This document shows positions 11,873 to 23,876 of a stretch of 64,000 nucleotides of DNA, in pieces. Source of the DNA: Leptasterias polaris (Eukaryota > Echinodermata > Asteroidea > Forcipulatida > Asteriidae); NCBI GenBank assembly GCA_037783415.1, contig JAZGTN010000055.1:186001-250000 (forward strand), in the 5' to 3' direction. The notes below the pieces were generated by a model. It was not told where the DNA came from. It searched no databases and saw only the letters and a list, made by a program, of their open reading frames with translations. Numbering within the stretch: position 1 is the stretch's first letter; each line of letters opens with the position of its first letter. Position numbers and translations under genes: made by a program.

Positions 11873-12097
11873 AATACCAAACAATGTATTACCAATCGCC
11901 AGTGTAAAGCGGACAATGTATGCAATGTGTGCTGGGCAAATCGTCTGTTATTCATCGTCTTAATCCCAGAGCCACTGAATGGGAGTTTAGGGCCGGCTAC
12001 TTATTAGGGCAACGTCAGTGCAACTTACGTTATACGTCATATTATACGTCATACGTTCGCTTAGGTAGCGTTTCATGCTAGATACCTACTACATCCC
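11873..12097 (-). repeat. Dispersed repeat block, inverted copy of 2685-2900
   Basis: Read on the minus strand it follows the 2685-2900 block from GGTATCTAGCATGAAA to GGCGATTGGTAATACATT. The flanking sequence 11630-11740 contains a single GTGTTCGG half-stem and recurs near 17540-17670. Together with 12100-16560 this looks like a reverse-oriented, internally duplicated copy of the hairpin-array element. Confidence 0.72.
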
Positions 12098-12559
12098 AAC
12101 TTGAATTCATGCAAGCTTGGTTTCAGTTTGACCAAGCATTTATTTCTCTGCGTAAAGATCTTGTAAAACTGCACATTGAAGGTGAAGTCATGTTACACTT
12201 AATGACGTCACCATGATGTGAACTAAATTGTGGATGTAACACATCCCGACTTGAATACGTGCAAAGTTTCACCTTGATCACCAAAGTTTTTCTTTACATG
12301 TAGAAAGTTTTTCTTTACATTTAGATCTCGTAAAAAAACTACCTTTATGGTAATGTATAAACGTGACAAATGATGACGTCGTGAAGACGTCAGTCCATAT
12401 TTTAACCATAAATGACCTTCCAAGCCTTATGCAAAACAAAATTTGATTGCAGCTTGTTTTATTATAAAGATATGCAACAAGTGGTAACAAATTTTTTTTT
12501 AAGTTAAAAATAACATGATGATGTCATCATTACGTGACTTCAGGATTTAGCTGTCAATG

Positions 12560-13057
12560 TCATTGTCTAACAATACACCAAGTTTCAACTCAGTCGGACT
12601 TGCAGTTTAGTTTTGTAGATACACGGCTTCAAAAAGTGCATCACGTGACACACGATGACGTCACCAATCTACAACTCCACACATTATGTTGTCTGCATGA
12701 AGGTCATTAAGTATACGAATTATGAAACGATTATCATAATTTTGCCACATATATCTTGTTAAAGTGTATTTTTAACTATTTCTAACCTGCCGCTAGAGTG
12801 CGCTCTTGGTATTTATGACGTCACTGGTCCTATTATTTAAAAACGGACCCTTGCTGGACTATAACACCGTTGAAAACAACTCCCCCAAAATTATCATTTT
12901 TACATTACGAGGCACTTCCGGTTTCTACTGGAAGTAGAGGTCAAGTAATGTCACGCACACATTGAGAACACTAGACATAAAATACCTTGGTACAATCTCG
13001 CAAAAAGCAACCTACGATCTCATGTCCTTGATTTGATATGGATTTTCAAAGATTTAA
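12560..13057 (+). repeat. Repeat block, direct copy of 14780-15290
   Basis: The shared order is AAGTTTCAACTCAGT, CACGTGACACACGATGACGTCA, CCACACATTATGTTGTCTG, CCGCTAGAG-GCGCT, GACCCTTGCTGGA, a TTCCGGT-palindrome, GTCACGCACAC, CGCAAAAAGCAACC and GATTTTCAAAGATT. The second copy has the same order with scattered substitutions. The TIR element at 13065 inserted next to the end of this copy. Confidence 0.82.
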
Positions 13058-13064
13058 ACAAATT

Positions 13065-13914
<850 letters not shown>

Positions 13915-14750
13915 CAAATTAACTGACAAAAATCATACCATGATCAAATTGTCGTATTCGTAATTTTTTTTAAAGCCACCACTTGTCAAGTAATGGACAA
14001 AATATATGACAATTACTGTACACAAAGTAAATTGCGACGTTTTTTGTAAACGATGATATTGACATAAATCTTACTATTTACATCACCGTGCCTGAGAGAC
14101 ATACTCAGCGGGCCTAGAACGCCTTCGGCAGGCATGGTCACGTCGATCAACGTGCCGTCGGTCTCGATGTATGATGAGAAGCGAACCAATTTCGATCTTT
14201 TTCAGATTGAGTTTAAGTTAGTTATTAAACGTCATACATGTCACTAAATCAGGTGAACATCTCAGTGAGAACTCCTCTTCTGATCGTTGTTTACCATCAA
14301 ACCATCAGACGGGCTATAAAGGGAAATCACTTTACGTTTTAACTTCGCACGAGTTCGCGATAAACCCATCGTACCAAACACCATGTAATGTTCGATGACC
14401 TTTTACATGTCCAAACTTGCACATACATGTACACAATGCACACAAACCTCGTGGACTTATGACACTGTGATCAATGGAGCGGAACAGCCAGGCACAGCGC
14501 TGTGTACATAGTTAACATGCAGGTCAATTCATACGTGGGCTTTATCGTCCGATTTTGAAGAAAAGATACAAGGGCAAACTGTGACCTTCCGGTACGACCA
14601 GAAGAAGAGGTCATACGATTTTGGCGTTAACTGTAGTCCCAGTCTTGAATGTAGTCCCAGTCTTGATCTATTAGATGCTTAATTATGAATATCATAGTCG
14701 TAAAATTCAAAGACATACAGCGTATAGCAAATGGTCACTTTTTAAACTTA

Positions 14751-14802
14751 AACTTGGCATAGAGAAAGACAATATTATCATTGTCTTTCTCTATGCCAAG
14801 TT
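14751..14802. repeat. Perfect 23-bp inverted repeat with 6-nt spacer
   Basis: The arms 14751-14773 (AACTTGGCATAGAGAAAGAC...) and 14780-14802 are exact reverse complements around ATTATC. The right arm continues directly into the repeat block 14780-15290, so the palindrome marks the left edge of that block. Confidence 0.9.
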
Positions 14803-15290
14803 TCAACTCAGTAAAAATTTTGGTTTTTGAGATGCAAGGTTTCAAAAAGTAAAACTTATTAAAGGCATTACCACGTGACACACGATGACGTCATCAATCT
14901 GAAATACCACACATTATGTTGTCTGAATAAAGTTCATTATGTATACCAATTTTGAAACGATTGTCATAAACTTCACTGCAGAAATCTAGTAAAAGTTTAT
15001 TTCGGTATGTTTATAACCTGTCGCTAGAGGGCGCTTTGAGATGTTTTGACGTCACCGGTCAATTTTGTGTAAACCAGACCCTTGCTGGATTATAACATCA
15101 TTGAAAACAACTTGAAAAAATTGGCCACTTTTAAGCTACAAGGCACGTCCGGTTTCGACCGGAAGTAGAGTTCATGTCATGTCACGCACACTTTGAAAAA
15201 TTAAGACCTATAATAACTCTATATAATCCCGCAAAAAGCAACCGACGGTCTCGTTGCTTGATTTGATATAGATTTTCAAAGATTAACATT
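14780..15290 (+). repeat. Repeat block, direct copy of 12560-13057
   Basis: This copy has the same order of motifs as the first, including CCGGTTTCGACCGG at the GGAA palindrome and GATGACGTCATC. It is followed at 15317-15360 by GATGACGTCATCATGACGTC, which recurs at 15975-16000. Confidence 0.82.
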
Positions 15291-15779
15291 TTTAATGTTT
15301 TAAAACCTTGTAATTTGACACCTGATGACGTCATCATGACGTCATAACTACTTAATGGAGGTTTGATCAAGGTCCTAATAATTATGGTCTAAGAAAGCAG
15401 ACACTATCAAGATCCTAACATTGATTGTCAACGAGGTTTGCATGGACGACTGTTTTAGAGACTAACAAAGCATAACGCTAAAATCAGGTTGAACGGAGAC
15501 TAGACTACAAGCGTGTTTGATGGACTTTGAACCTTGCGGTTGATTCCATGCAGCAGCCGCGGTCACCGTTTAGGTCGCGTATTGTGTGTGGTCTCAGTGG
15601 AGTTTATTTTCCCGCGGTTTGAAAGTGGGTCAATGTATACCCGATTTCAACCATAAGTGAATTTCAAAAAGGTAACATCTCTGTGGAAAAGTTTGAAAAG
15701 GCTTAAGGACCTACAATCTGATATAAAAATTGTCCGTAGTGTGTGTGTAAAAAGTAGGCCCCCTATGAATATTTCTTAA

Positions 15780-16440
15780 AGTATGAATTTTGAAATTTTC
15801 AACTTCCAGTTTGAACAGGAAGTCGAGGACAATCGGCATAAGACTCTGTGTAGTATTTGCTACATTTTTCAAAACCTCTCCGATGATGTATAGACTGTTA
15901 TAATAGCTTATGTACTTCTTGAGTTATGAATTGTTGAAGTATTAAACTTTGATTTACTGTACTTCAACACCTGATGGCGTCATCATGACGTCACAACTAC
16001 ATAATGGAGGTTTTATCAAGGTCCTAACATGGTGTAAATTTGAAGTTGATCCGAAATACAAAAGTTAACATTTTTGGCGGGAATTGTTTTTTATGAAGAA
16101 TTGCACAAAGGCAAACTTTGACCTTCCGGTACGACCGGAAGTAAAGGTCATGTGAATTTGGCGTTAACTTTTCAAATGTTGCCCGTATCTTGATCTATCA
16201 TATGCCTAAATATGAATACTGTAGCTTTAATATTCAGAGACATACAGGCATTAGCATGAGGGCACTTTTTGAGCTAAAATGGCTTGTAATTTGACACCTG
16301 ATGACGTACACTTACTCGGCTTCTCCTAGTTATGTTCTAACTTCACATAAAGTTTCAAGTTGATCAAAGATTCGCGAGTATGCGTTTCCTTGCGAACAAA
16401 GCTAGCTGAGAAGAATAAGCAAAACAAAGAAGAAGAAAAA
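15780..16440 (-). repeat. Repeat block with GGAA/TTCC and TGACGTCA palindromes
   Basis: Read in reverse, 16440-16300 matches 3585-3730 and 2260-2400 (TTGCTTATTCTTC, TTGATCAACTTGAAACTT, GAAGTTAGAACATAACTA). CTTCCGGTACGACCGGAAGT occurs at 16123-16142, with diverged forms at 15806-15825, 14585 and 4205. The block links the hairpin array at 16442 with upstream copies, so the three arrays belong to one repeat family. Confidence 0.7.
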
Positions 16441-16441
16441 A

Positions 16442-16555
16442 AACCGAACAAAAACAAAGAGTTGTTCGGGCGTAAGACCCGAACACCTAAAAAAACCAAA
16501 AAAAAAACACAAACAATCACAAAGAGTTGTTCGGGCGTAAGGCCCGAACACCTAA
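16442..16555 (-). repeat. Hairpin array 3 (two units, reverse orientation)
   Basis: Two units on the minus strand read AGGTGTTCGGG, a short loop, CCCGAACAACTC, then TTTGT-rich spacer. They match array 2 in stem and spacing. Downstream, two imperfect direct copies of CCACG-GG-GGCTG...AAGGTTCAAAGTCCA lie at about 16619 and 16678. Confidence 0.85.
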
Positions 16556-16832
16556 TTACTAACTGGCCCGCATGTAAACCACACGAAAAGAACTGCATTG
16601 AAAACCCGTAACTAATCCACGTGGGGTGGCTGTTGCGCTCCGTTGACCAAAAGGTTCAAAGTCCATCAAACCTGCACCCCACGCGGCTGGCTGCTCCGCT
16701 CCATTGTTCATAAGGTTCAAAGTCCACGAAAACTGCGTTTAGGCCTGCATATCACATCCATGGTGGCGCTGTATCAACTTAGTGGTCAATTCAATAAATA
16801 TTGGCTCTGCGACATTTAATGCCGGTGTGGCA

Positions 16833-17102
16833 GGAGATTCTGTCCCCCCGCAGATTCTGTCCCCCCATATGGAGAACTGTGTACAAACTGCTTTTGATAG
16901 CGCCCTCTTTTATTTATTTATTTATTTATTTATTACATTTCTTTACCCAGGGTATGCCCAAACAGTTAAAACTGGTTTCCATTGGGGCCCTGCATACATT
17001 ACAACATACAGCATAATTACAAATACGGTAAATTAAAAGCACATCATTTTGAATCATCCTCCTCCAGCCCACGTTAATTTCCCATTGGGGGACAGAATCT
17101 CC
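16833..17102. repeat. Inverted repeat enclosing a LINE-like 3' tail
   Basis: GGAGATTCTGTCCCCC at 16833-16848 is exactly inverted at 17087-17102. Between the arms, on the minus strand, lies a tail-like sequence ending in (AAATA)n (plus-strand (TTTA)n at 16911-16936). A diverged relative of its last part (ATTTCTTTACC-GG-TA-GCC) is near 51826. It is probably an insertion within a small TIR element. Confidence 0.55.
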
Positions 17103-19184
17103 AGGGGACAGATTTCCCTATGACGCCGGCTCGGAAATCTATTTCGTTCGATGTTAGTCCATTGATAGCTCAGTGCATAACTTTCGTGTTAGCCTTTTGT
17201 TGGCTTGGCGGTAAATAGCAATTAAAAGAGGGTATTTTTCTGGCCTGATTTGGTTGATTGTATGACTTTTGATAATTTAGAAAATACAATCAGCGAGAGA
17301 TCGACACTAGTTTGACTCTGATCAACAGCGGTATTTACCAGAATCCAACTTTTAGATCTTTATGAATACTTCAATAAAGTACTGTGTGAACAACAAAATA
17401 AACTTAAACAATGGGTTCCTATGCCCTGAAAAACTTGACAGATGTTTAATTAATACACGTTCTATCTAGAGCTCTATGCAGTCTTAAGTAGTAATGTTAG
17501 CACTTGTTTCCCGTGTAAACTAGGGTACAAACGCAAGAGACTTACATTTTACTTTCTTTGGCAATTCAAAAGCTATCAACAATCTTTTCATCGATTCAAA
17601 GGAATAGTTCACGCAATAAACGCGTTAAACACAAGACTGACCCCAAGGACACCCGAACACCTAGATCTCTAGTTATTCTTTGTTTCCACTCAAATCCCAT
17701 AGCATTTGCACACGTTTTTTTCTTTGAGCCTAATGTCATAGAGTGTACATACGAAAGAGTTAAATCATATATCAAATTGAAGCTTAGTACATGAACTTAA
17801 CTCTAAATGTAAAAAATGTTTAAATTCTTAATTAATTAACCAATTAACAACGAGGTGAATATTTAATTAGCCAGACTTTAGACCACTATATCTCAAAAAG
17901 TAGACGACCGATCGTCACACTTTTTCAGTGTTAGACTTGTACTGTAGATGTGCTTTCCGGCCTAAAATGTGGAACGACGTCACAATGACGTCATTTATTG
18001 CGCATTTTCGCCGGTGTACAAAACACATAGAGATAGTGAAAACAAATCCGACTTCCAGAAACATAGTTTTTCAATTAAGCTCAAATTTAACGTCCTAGAT
18101 TACACAAATGTTTCTTAAAACAAGAAAGATTTTATTGACGGTCAGTTTAAAAGCATCAAAACTTATTAAAAATTGTCAGTAGAAAAAAAAAAAAATTCTC
18201 AGGCAAATTTAACGCCATGTGTACTCTGCCTAGAATTTGATATGTGTTTATAAACGAAATGTAGCCAAGTTTTAAACTTGTTAAAAGATTGAGGGCGCTA
18301 TACGAGTTTAACGGTGCTTTTTCTAGCATAATTTAAACTCGATAAAGTCCTGAACCCATTTATGACCCGTGTTGTTGCCGTTTTTGTAGAATATACATGG
18401 AGTTATCATTCCTATCGCCGACTGACACAAGTCTACGTTCATTCACAAAAATCGAGAAGAATTGGTGATGTCGGAGCGTCGTGTCTTGTGTACACGCTCA
18501 GATAGGTCGTTATTCAGGTTTCAGCATGAACGACGAAAACATTTCGCCGTGTTATGGGCGATATTGCCGGCGTGGTAGACTTGTCTGCGCTCGGGTCCCG
18601 TTCGCCGGAAAACGATTAGCCTTGGGTAACTGTGACCCCATGTTGCAACATCACATAAGAGCATTTACTATGGACTAAAAATGAAATATTATAAAAACTA
18701 AAAACTCGTCAAGCCAACTTGAAGCCATCTGATGGAAAATGCATTATTGATTACAGCTAGGAGAGTCTATTATCCCAAGAAGGCTAAGAAATGTGTTTAC
18801 AACCCCGCGTGAATTTTTAAAGGATAGATCAATGATGAAATTTATTTTGGTCAAAGGGTCATCCCGGTTTGATTTCCTTTTAACGTGCTATTTGGCTAGG
18901 TCTCAAGAGGTTGACAAATGATTACACATTTTTGGGTGGAGTTAAATTTGTATACAACAGACTGTTAAAAAAGTACCGTGGCTTCACGGGGGGTTGTATG
19001 ATTGTTAAAAGTATCTGTTATAAATGTTATTTCAAGGTAGACTTATGTATTGAATGACTGTGATTTCATTGTGTTTTTGATACTGCTGAATAGATATCCG
19101 CCTTTTTTGCTGGAAGTGTTTGAAAACTAAGTATTTAAATGAACTGTTCATCATGAAAGAATCACCTCCTTTTTTTATATAAAG

Positions 19185-19330
19185 GTAGTTCAGCCGTAAT
19201 CTTCAACGATTGTTCAGACGCTCTAACAAAGGGTGTGACAAAGAGTGGTGTGTACACGGTCACACCGTCTGACTCCGGTGAGCCCTTCCAGGTGTACTGT
19301 GATATGGAGACAGACGGCGGAGGTTGGACG
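19185..19330 (+). CDS. Fibrinogen-related protein, exon 2 (start of fibrinogen domain)
   Basis: This 146-bp exon begins after an AAAG acceptor and supplies the last two bases of a split codon. It encodes [19 protein letters not shown] followed by a segment ending [12 protein letters not shown], the canonical first part of a fibrinogen C-terminal domain (DC..., G-Y-I-like segment, [11 protein letters not shown]). It ends in phase 0 at GTAAGT. The first domain Cys (NDC) and the YCDM Cys are both present. Confidence 0.9.
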
Positions 19331-19352
19331 GTAAGTTCATCGTAATTTTTAA

Positions 19353-20221
19353 CCCACACTTGTGACGTCATGCTATTGTTCCAGCGCTCCATTATTTCGC
19401 ACGAATGGCGCGATGGGTACATTTCACCCATTGTGCAAACGGGTCGAAATGTCCTCAACGCGCCAGTCGTGCAAAATAATGGAAAGAAGGAATAAAGTGC
19501 ATGACATCATAGAACAATTTTGTTATCGTTTTCGTCAACGGTTAGAGCTAAGCATTTTTTACAAAATGGTCGTAAGTCTATATAATATAGAGACTTTCCA
19601 CATTTGAACAACAGCCACATTATTAAATTTATATTTAGTTGAGACATGTTCAAAAATATTAGTTAACAACAACATTCCTTATGTGGGCCATAAAGTCAGA
19701 TTTGTTTTTGTTTTAACAAATAATTTTTAAGATGCAAAATGCTCAATTGATCAAATACAAAATGATACGTGATTATTTAAGAATTATGTTTACAAAGACA
19801 ATACTTTCATATCAATATAAATTAACAGGAATTTAACTGAAATTTATCATAAACTTAACTAATTTATTTATCAAAGTTATATCGAAAGCGTTCAATCACG
19901 TAACACAGGAGGCACATTTGGGTCCTAAAGGTTGAAATTCAGTGTCAGTGTCAAGGCATCCACTACCTTGGGCTTCACTTTGCGATGTTTTAGCCCGCCT
20001 TGGTTAGCTTTCGACACATCTTCAGTATATCGAAGAAACTTGCCTCCATTGTTGTCAGTCAGAACAGTTAATTGAGAATTTTTCTGCCGCAAATTCCTGT
20101 GTTCTTGGAGTGAACATGGTTACGTAATACATAAAAACACTTTACTTATATTAAACAATATCGCGCCATTCGTGCGAAATAATGGAGCGCTGGAACAATA
20201 GCATGACGTCACAGGTGTGGG
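19353..20221 (+). mobile_element. piggyBac-like MITE with 62-bp terminal inverted repeats
   Basis: The element lies 22 bp inside intron 2 of the fibrinogen-related gene. Its TIRs (19353-19414 and 20160-20221) begin CCCACAC(T/C)TGTGACGTCA and differ at one position in 62. TTAA is present immediately outside each end (19349-19352 and 20222-20225). TTAA targets with CCC...GGG ends are the signature of the piggyBac superfamily. The 869-bp body has no transposase frame. The near-identical TIRs suggest a fairly recent insertion. Confidence 0.85.
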
Positions 20222-20230
20222 TTAAGTCGC

Positions 20231-20330
20231 ATAATGCCCTCGGTGTACGCGCCATTCGTGGGTATAATGGCCCTCGGGCTTCACCCTCGGGCCATTCCTA
20301 CCCACGAATGACGCGCACCTCGGGTATTAT
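20231..20330. repeat. Foldback hairpin with about 45-bp arms
   Basis: The left arm runs from ATAATGCCCTCGGTG through CCATTCGTGGGTA to ATGGCCC. The right arm carries the complement with a few mismatches and ends CCTCGGGTATTAT. The loop is about 10 nt. It sits directly after the piggyBac-like MITE and shares the CATTCGTG motif with that element's TIR. Confidence 0.8.
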
Positions 20331-20450
20331 CCTTTACATAAATTTAAACATTATGTATAAAAAACACACGTTTTTGTGTTTTTCTTTTACGTGGTTTAAA
20401 GGATTATGGAAAAAAGTTATATATTGTGGACGTTCTTTAAAATTTAAAAG

Positions 20451-20712
20451 GTATTCCAGCGACGCAAGGATGGCAGTACTGATTTCTATTTGGACTTTGC
20501 CAACTACAGCCGGGGCTTTGGGAATCTAGAGGGAGAGTTTTGGCTCGGTAACGACAACTTGCACCGTCTGACCGCTCAGGGCGAGTGCGAACTACGCGTA
20601 GATCTAACAGATTTCAAAGGAAATTCCGGTTATGCAGTTTATGACTCGTTCAGCATCGCCGATGTGAGTGACAACTACAGGCTGACGGTAGAGAAATATT
20701 CAGGAACGACAG
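20451..20712 (+). CDS. Fibrinogen-related protein, exon 3 (fibrinogen domain core)
   Basis: The exon opens VFQRRKDGSTDFYLDFANYS and continues with GFGNLEGEFWLGNDNLHRLT. This is the hallmark W(T/V)VFQRR-DGS-DF...W-Y--GFG---GEFWLGN--(I/L)H-LT region of fibrinogen domains. It is followed by ELRVDLTDFKGNSGYAVY, FSIADVSDNYRL and EKYSGTTG. The start follows an AAAAG acceptor in phase 0 and the end is phase 1 at GTAAGA. All core residues expected of the family are present. Confidence 0.95.
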
Positions 20713-21096
20713 GTAAGAAAACACTCGATATGGTCAGCGATTGTTTCGCTTTCGGGAATTTGAAAACATTCACGTCAATCATATGATTCAGATTCCCTTC
20801 TCTTTACTGGTCATCAGTAAACTAAGGCAGTCTAGGAGCTATGGATAGACAAACTTGAGAATGCGGAAAACATGGTTCGAATCCAACCAAAGCTGACTGT
20901 TGGTTATGGGACTCGGAAAGCACTAAAATGGTTAACAATAAACATTGTTTATTTTATATAAAAAAAATTATTCAATTCATTTTTGCTCGACTCTAAAATA
21001 ATTAATCGTCAAACTTATCCACTTTTTCTCTTTTGCTCTTTGACCGACAGATAAGAAAGAACTCTGTAAAATTGTGCGTAATTTTTCTCCCAACAG

Positions 21097-21347
21097 GTGA
21101 TTCGCTATACAACAGCAGGAACCAAGCCTTCTCAACCAAAGACGAGGACAATGATGCATCCAACCGCAACTGTGCCGTGCATCGTCAAGGGGCATGGTGG
21201 TACCTTCAATGCGCCTCCTCCAATTTAAACGGATTGTACTTCAACAGCGAAGTGGAAAACCAGCAAGGAGTCTATTGGGCCACGTGGACGCGTGGTTTCA
21301 ACTCACTCAAATATACAGACATGAAATTAAGGGTGAAGTCTATATAA
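21097..21347 (+). CDS. Fibrinogen-related protein, exon 4 (C-terminal lobe and stop)
   Basis: This exon starts after CAACAG and completes the split Gly codon. It encodes DSLYNSRNQAFSTKDEDNDA, then NCAVHRQGAWWYLQC and SSNLNGLYF, and ends WTRGFNSLKYTDMKLRVKSI. The STKDEDND-x5-NCA motif is the Ca2+-binding loop of fibrinogen, ficolin and tachylectin domains, and the two Cys flanking GAWWY are the conserved disulfide pair. The stop TAA is at 21345-21347. Domain length of about 220 residues is normal, so the gene appears intact. Confidence 0.95.
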
Positions 21348-21453
21348 AAGACAAAAGTAAAATTGGTAATTATCGAAACGAATTGATTCGTACATTAATC
21401 TGAAAGCTCACTTATGATTTTATCCTTACCGATCCTGTATAACCTTGAATCGA

Positions 21454-21459
21454 AATAAA
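21454..21459 (+). terminator. Putative poly-A signal of the fibrinogen-related gene
   Basis: AATAAA lies 107 bp after the stop codon. From here to 22779 no gene or clear repeat is seen. Confidence 0.6.
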
Positions 21460-22779
21460 CACAATACAATATCAAACCTTCAAGTTTAATTTATGTATTT
21501 TTCGTTGAATTGAGTATAATTAATTGTTGTTTCGCTGTATAATTTATTGTTATTCTTCGGGGTGGTTTTTTGTATTATATATTTATATATATAAACCAGA
21601 CAAATGTAAACTGAAATGGATGTGAGATCATGCTATAATAATGCACAGAAACAATCTATAAGTATTATGATTGAAATCTAAAATAAACTGCACTTGTAAA
21701 ACTAACGTTGATCAAACCGGGATAGTTTCTAACTCTCTGTACTCAAAATCTTTAAGATTCAAACATTCTGATTAACAAGATAAAAACTAAACATTTTCAA
21801 TGATCTGTTTTGCAGTGCTGGCCCCATATACAGCACAAAGTTTCTTCAAATAAATTCAAACAAGTATAGGTTGGTTGACGAGGGATTTTTTTTAAATTAT
21901 AATTAATACGTTTTAATTCAGGGTGTAAGATGTAGTAAATATGAAGTTGATATTATCCTAATGTATGCCGGGCTTAATGGAAAACAGTTTTAATGTTTGG
22001 GCATATCGTAATAAATAAATAAATAACTATTTTACATGATCACTACTGAGAGAAATGTTCTCATGTTATCTCAATTGTTTCACAAACCAAACCTTCATGT
22101 AATTATTCAGTTCGTAATGTATTGTGGTGTTTGGAATAATTATCTGCTTAGGCGCTTTCCCTTCAATAGCTTCACCAAATCATTCGTGATCTTTCCAAAT
22201 GTTCAATTTTCAAATAAAAGACGGAACAATTCCTCTAGAAGTATATACGAATAAAAAGTCTAAACAGAACAAACTTTATGTTGTCCCGCATCCTTCTTAA
22301 AACATAAAATATAATTGAATCAAATTCAAAAATGTCAAAGATTAACTTTAGAGGGCGTAATAGCAACATTTTAGTTCTTTAGATCTTTATCAGACTACAT
22401 TGGGGGTACTTTAAAAAAAATTAACTACACAGTATGGTCAAAACCGCACCCCTAGTCTTCATCCAAGACGTTATTATCTTAAGTCGGCATCCGGTGGTCG
22501 AGAAACGACTCAACGACAGAGGGCAAACTATCTTATCCATTCCAAGGTGGAACTGTCCACGTGCTAGAATGTGTGTAGCCTAAACGCATTAGCCATACTC
22601 TTTATTTGGCTGGGGAGTACGACTACTTCAAAAGCCATTTGGGACTGTTTGATTTGTATAGTTCTTGCCACTCCAAAATTGAATTCTGAGGGCAACAACT
22701 TCTTCCGTTAAAGAAATTACCCCAAACTTGTCATACTTGAAATATGAAACTGTGTCATTAGGCGGAATTTCCTTGAATA

Positions 22780-23115
22780 AACGAAAGCATTTCTTGATGG
22801 AACGAAAGCATATCTTGAGGGAACGAAAATGCATTTTTAGCGAACGACAGCATACTTCTGGGGAACGGAAGCATAATCTTAAGGGAACGAATGCGTATCT
22901 TGAAGGAACGAAAGCATATCTTGAGGGAACGAAAAGCATTTTTAGCGAACGACAGCACAGATTTCTGGGGAACGGAAGCATATCTTAAGGGAACGAATGC
23001 GTATCTTGAGGGAACGAAAGCATGAGGGAATTCGAAGGCGGATTTTTAGGGAATGAAAGCACATGTTGAAGGAACGAAACGGTCTTGAGGAAACGAAAGC
23101 ATATCTGAGGGAAGT
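22780..23115 (+). repeat. Minisatellite of 22-bp units with a higher-order period
   Basis: About 15 units of the type GGAACGAAAGCATATCTTGA fill the interval. Variant units (TTTTTAGCGAACGACAGCA, CTGGGGAACGGAAGCAT, TTAAGGGAACGAATGCG) recur in the same order at about 22830-22925 and 22936-23020. This shows a second-level repeat of roughly 105-110 bp. The ORFs across it are repeat artefacts. Confidence 0.9.
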
Positions 23116-23132
23116 AATACATGTAACCTCCC

Positions 23133-23626
23133 AGTTTAGACAACATTCACCCACGACAAGTATCCGTATTGGTGAATCTCTCATAAAACATGTCAGTAGC
23201 GCACGCAATCTTGGAATCACTGTTACTCCGAACCTCAAAATGCACACTCACATAAACAAAATTTGCCGCTCATCCTCTCTAGCTCTCCACAAGATCAAAC
23301 AAATCCGAAAGTCCGTTGATCAAGAAACAACTGAGTAACTTGTTCAAGCTTTTGCTTCTTGTCGCCTGGATTTTTGCCACAACCGTCTGCACCGTCTACC
23401 GGATTCACCAATTTCAAAACTTCAACGAATTCAGAACTCTGCTGCCAGACTCGTCACCCGTACACCGTCCCGGCACCACATCACTCCAATACTCAGATCA
23501 CTTCACTGGTTACCAGTCAGCAAAAGAATCCAACACAAGCTTCTCCTTATTACATATAAGTGCATCAATGGCTCTTCACCTGAGTATCTTCAAGAACCCA
23601 CTTTCAGTTTAGGCATACTTGGGCGC
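23133..23626 (+). pseudogene. Decayed CR1/L2-like reverse transcriptase C-terminal fragment
   Basis: The translation shows SARNLGITVTPNLKMHTHIN, then LALHKIKQIRKSVDQETTE. After a stop near 23336 it continues LVQAFASCRLDFCHNRLHRL, SKLQRIQNSAARLVTR, HITPILRSLHWLPV and TYKCINGSSPEYLQE. These are the well-conserved blocks downstream of the catalytic palm in CR1/L2/Jockey-type LINEs. The catalytic region itself is absent, so the copy is 5'-truncated and dead. Confidence 0.88.
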
Positions 23627-23635
23627 TACCTTTAA

Positions 23636-23683
23636 CCACGGTTATGGTAATCCACGGTTATGGTAATCCACGGTTATGGTGAT
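23636..23683 (+). repeat. Three 16-bp direct repeats
   Basis: CCACGGTTATGGTAAT is repeated three times in tandem, the last unit ending GTGAT. Confidence 0.9.
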
Positions 23684-23687
23684 TCAT

Positions 23688-23876
23688 AATAGGGCTGCAT
23701 TCGCCAGTTGTTCTGAAATGCACTACGGGGCGTGGTGGTATGACCACTGCAGTCATTCCAATCTGAACTGACGATATTACAGTGAATCGTCTAATGGTAT
23801 TACACGGCATCTTTGGAAGAGAAGTCTCGTCTCAATCCAATATTCAGATATGAAATTTAAAATCAAATTATATTAA
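23688..23876 (+). pseudogene. Remnant of a second fibrinogen-domain 3' exon
   Basis: The frame gives MHYGAWWYDHCSHSNLN, then a TGA exactly where the family has Gly, then RYYSESSNGIT, a Trp-Lys segment and SDMKFKIKLY followed by TAA. This matches the last 60 residues of a fibrinogen domain (GAWWY--C--SNLNG-Y...NGI-W--W...MK-R). It aligns with exon 4 at 21097-21347 but differs at many positions. It lacks the preceding Ca-binding loop and an acceptor at the usual place. It looks like the ruined end of a duplicated family member. From 23877 to 25356 I see nothing else. Confidence 0.8.

Noticed and set aside
20860..20935. SINE with box B (GGTTCGAATCC)
   Set aside because: Only a box B is present and no box A at the right distance. 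It could be chance within intron 3.
22628..23338. Several overlapping 85-117-codon frames on both strands
   Set aside because: Those over 22780-23115 are minisatellite translations. Only the part after 23133 has real reverse transcriptase similarity.
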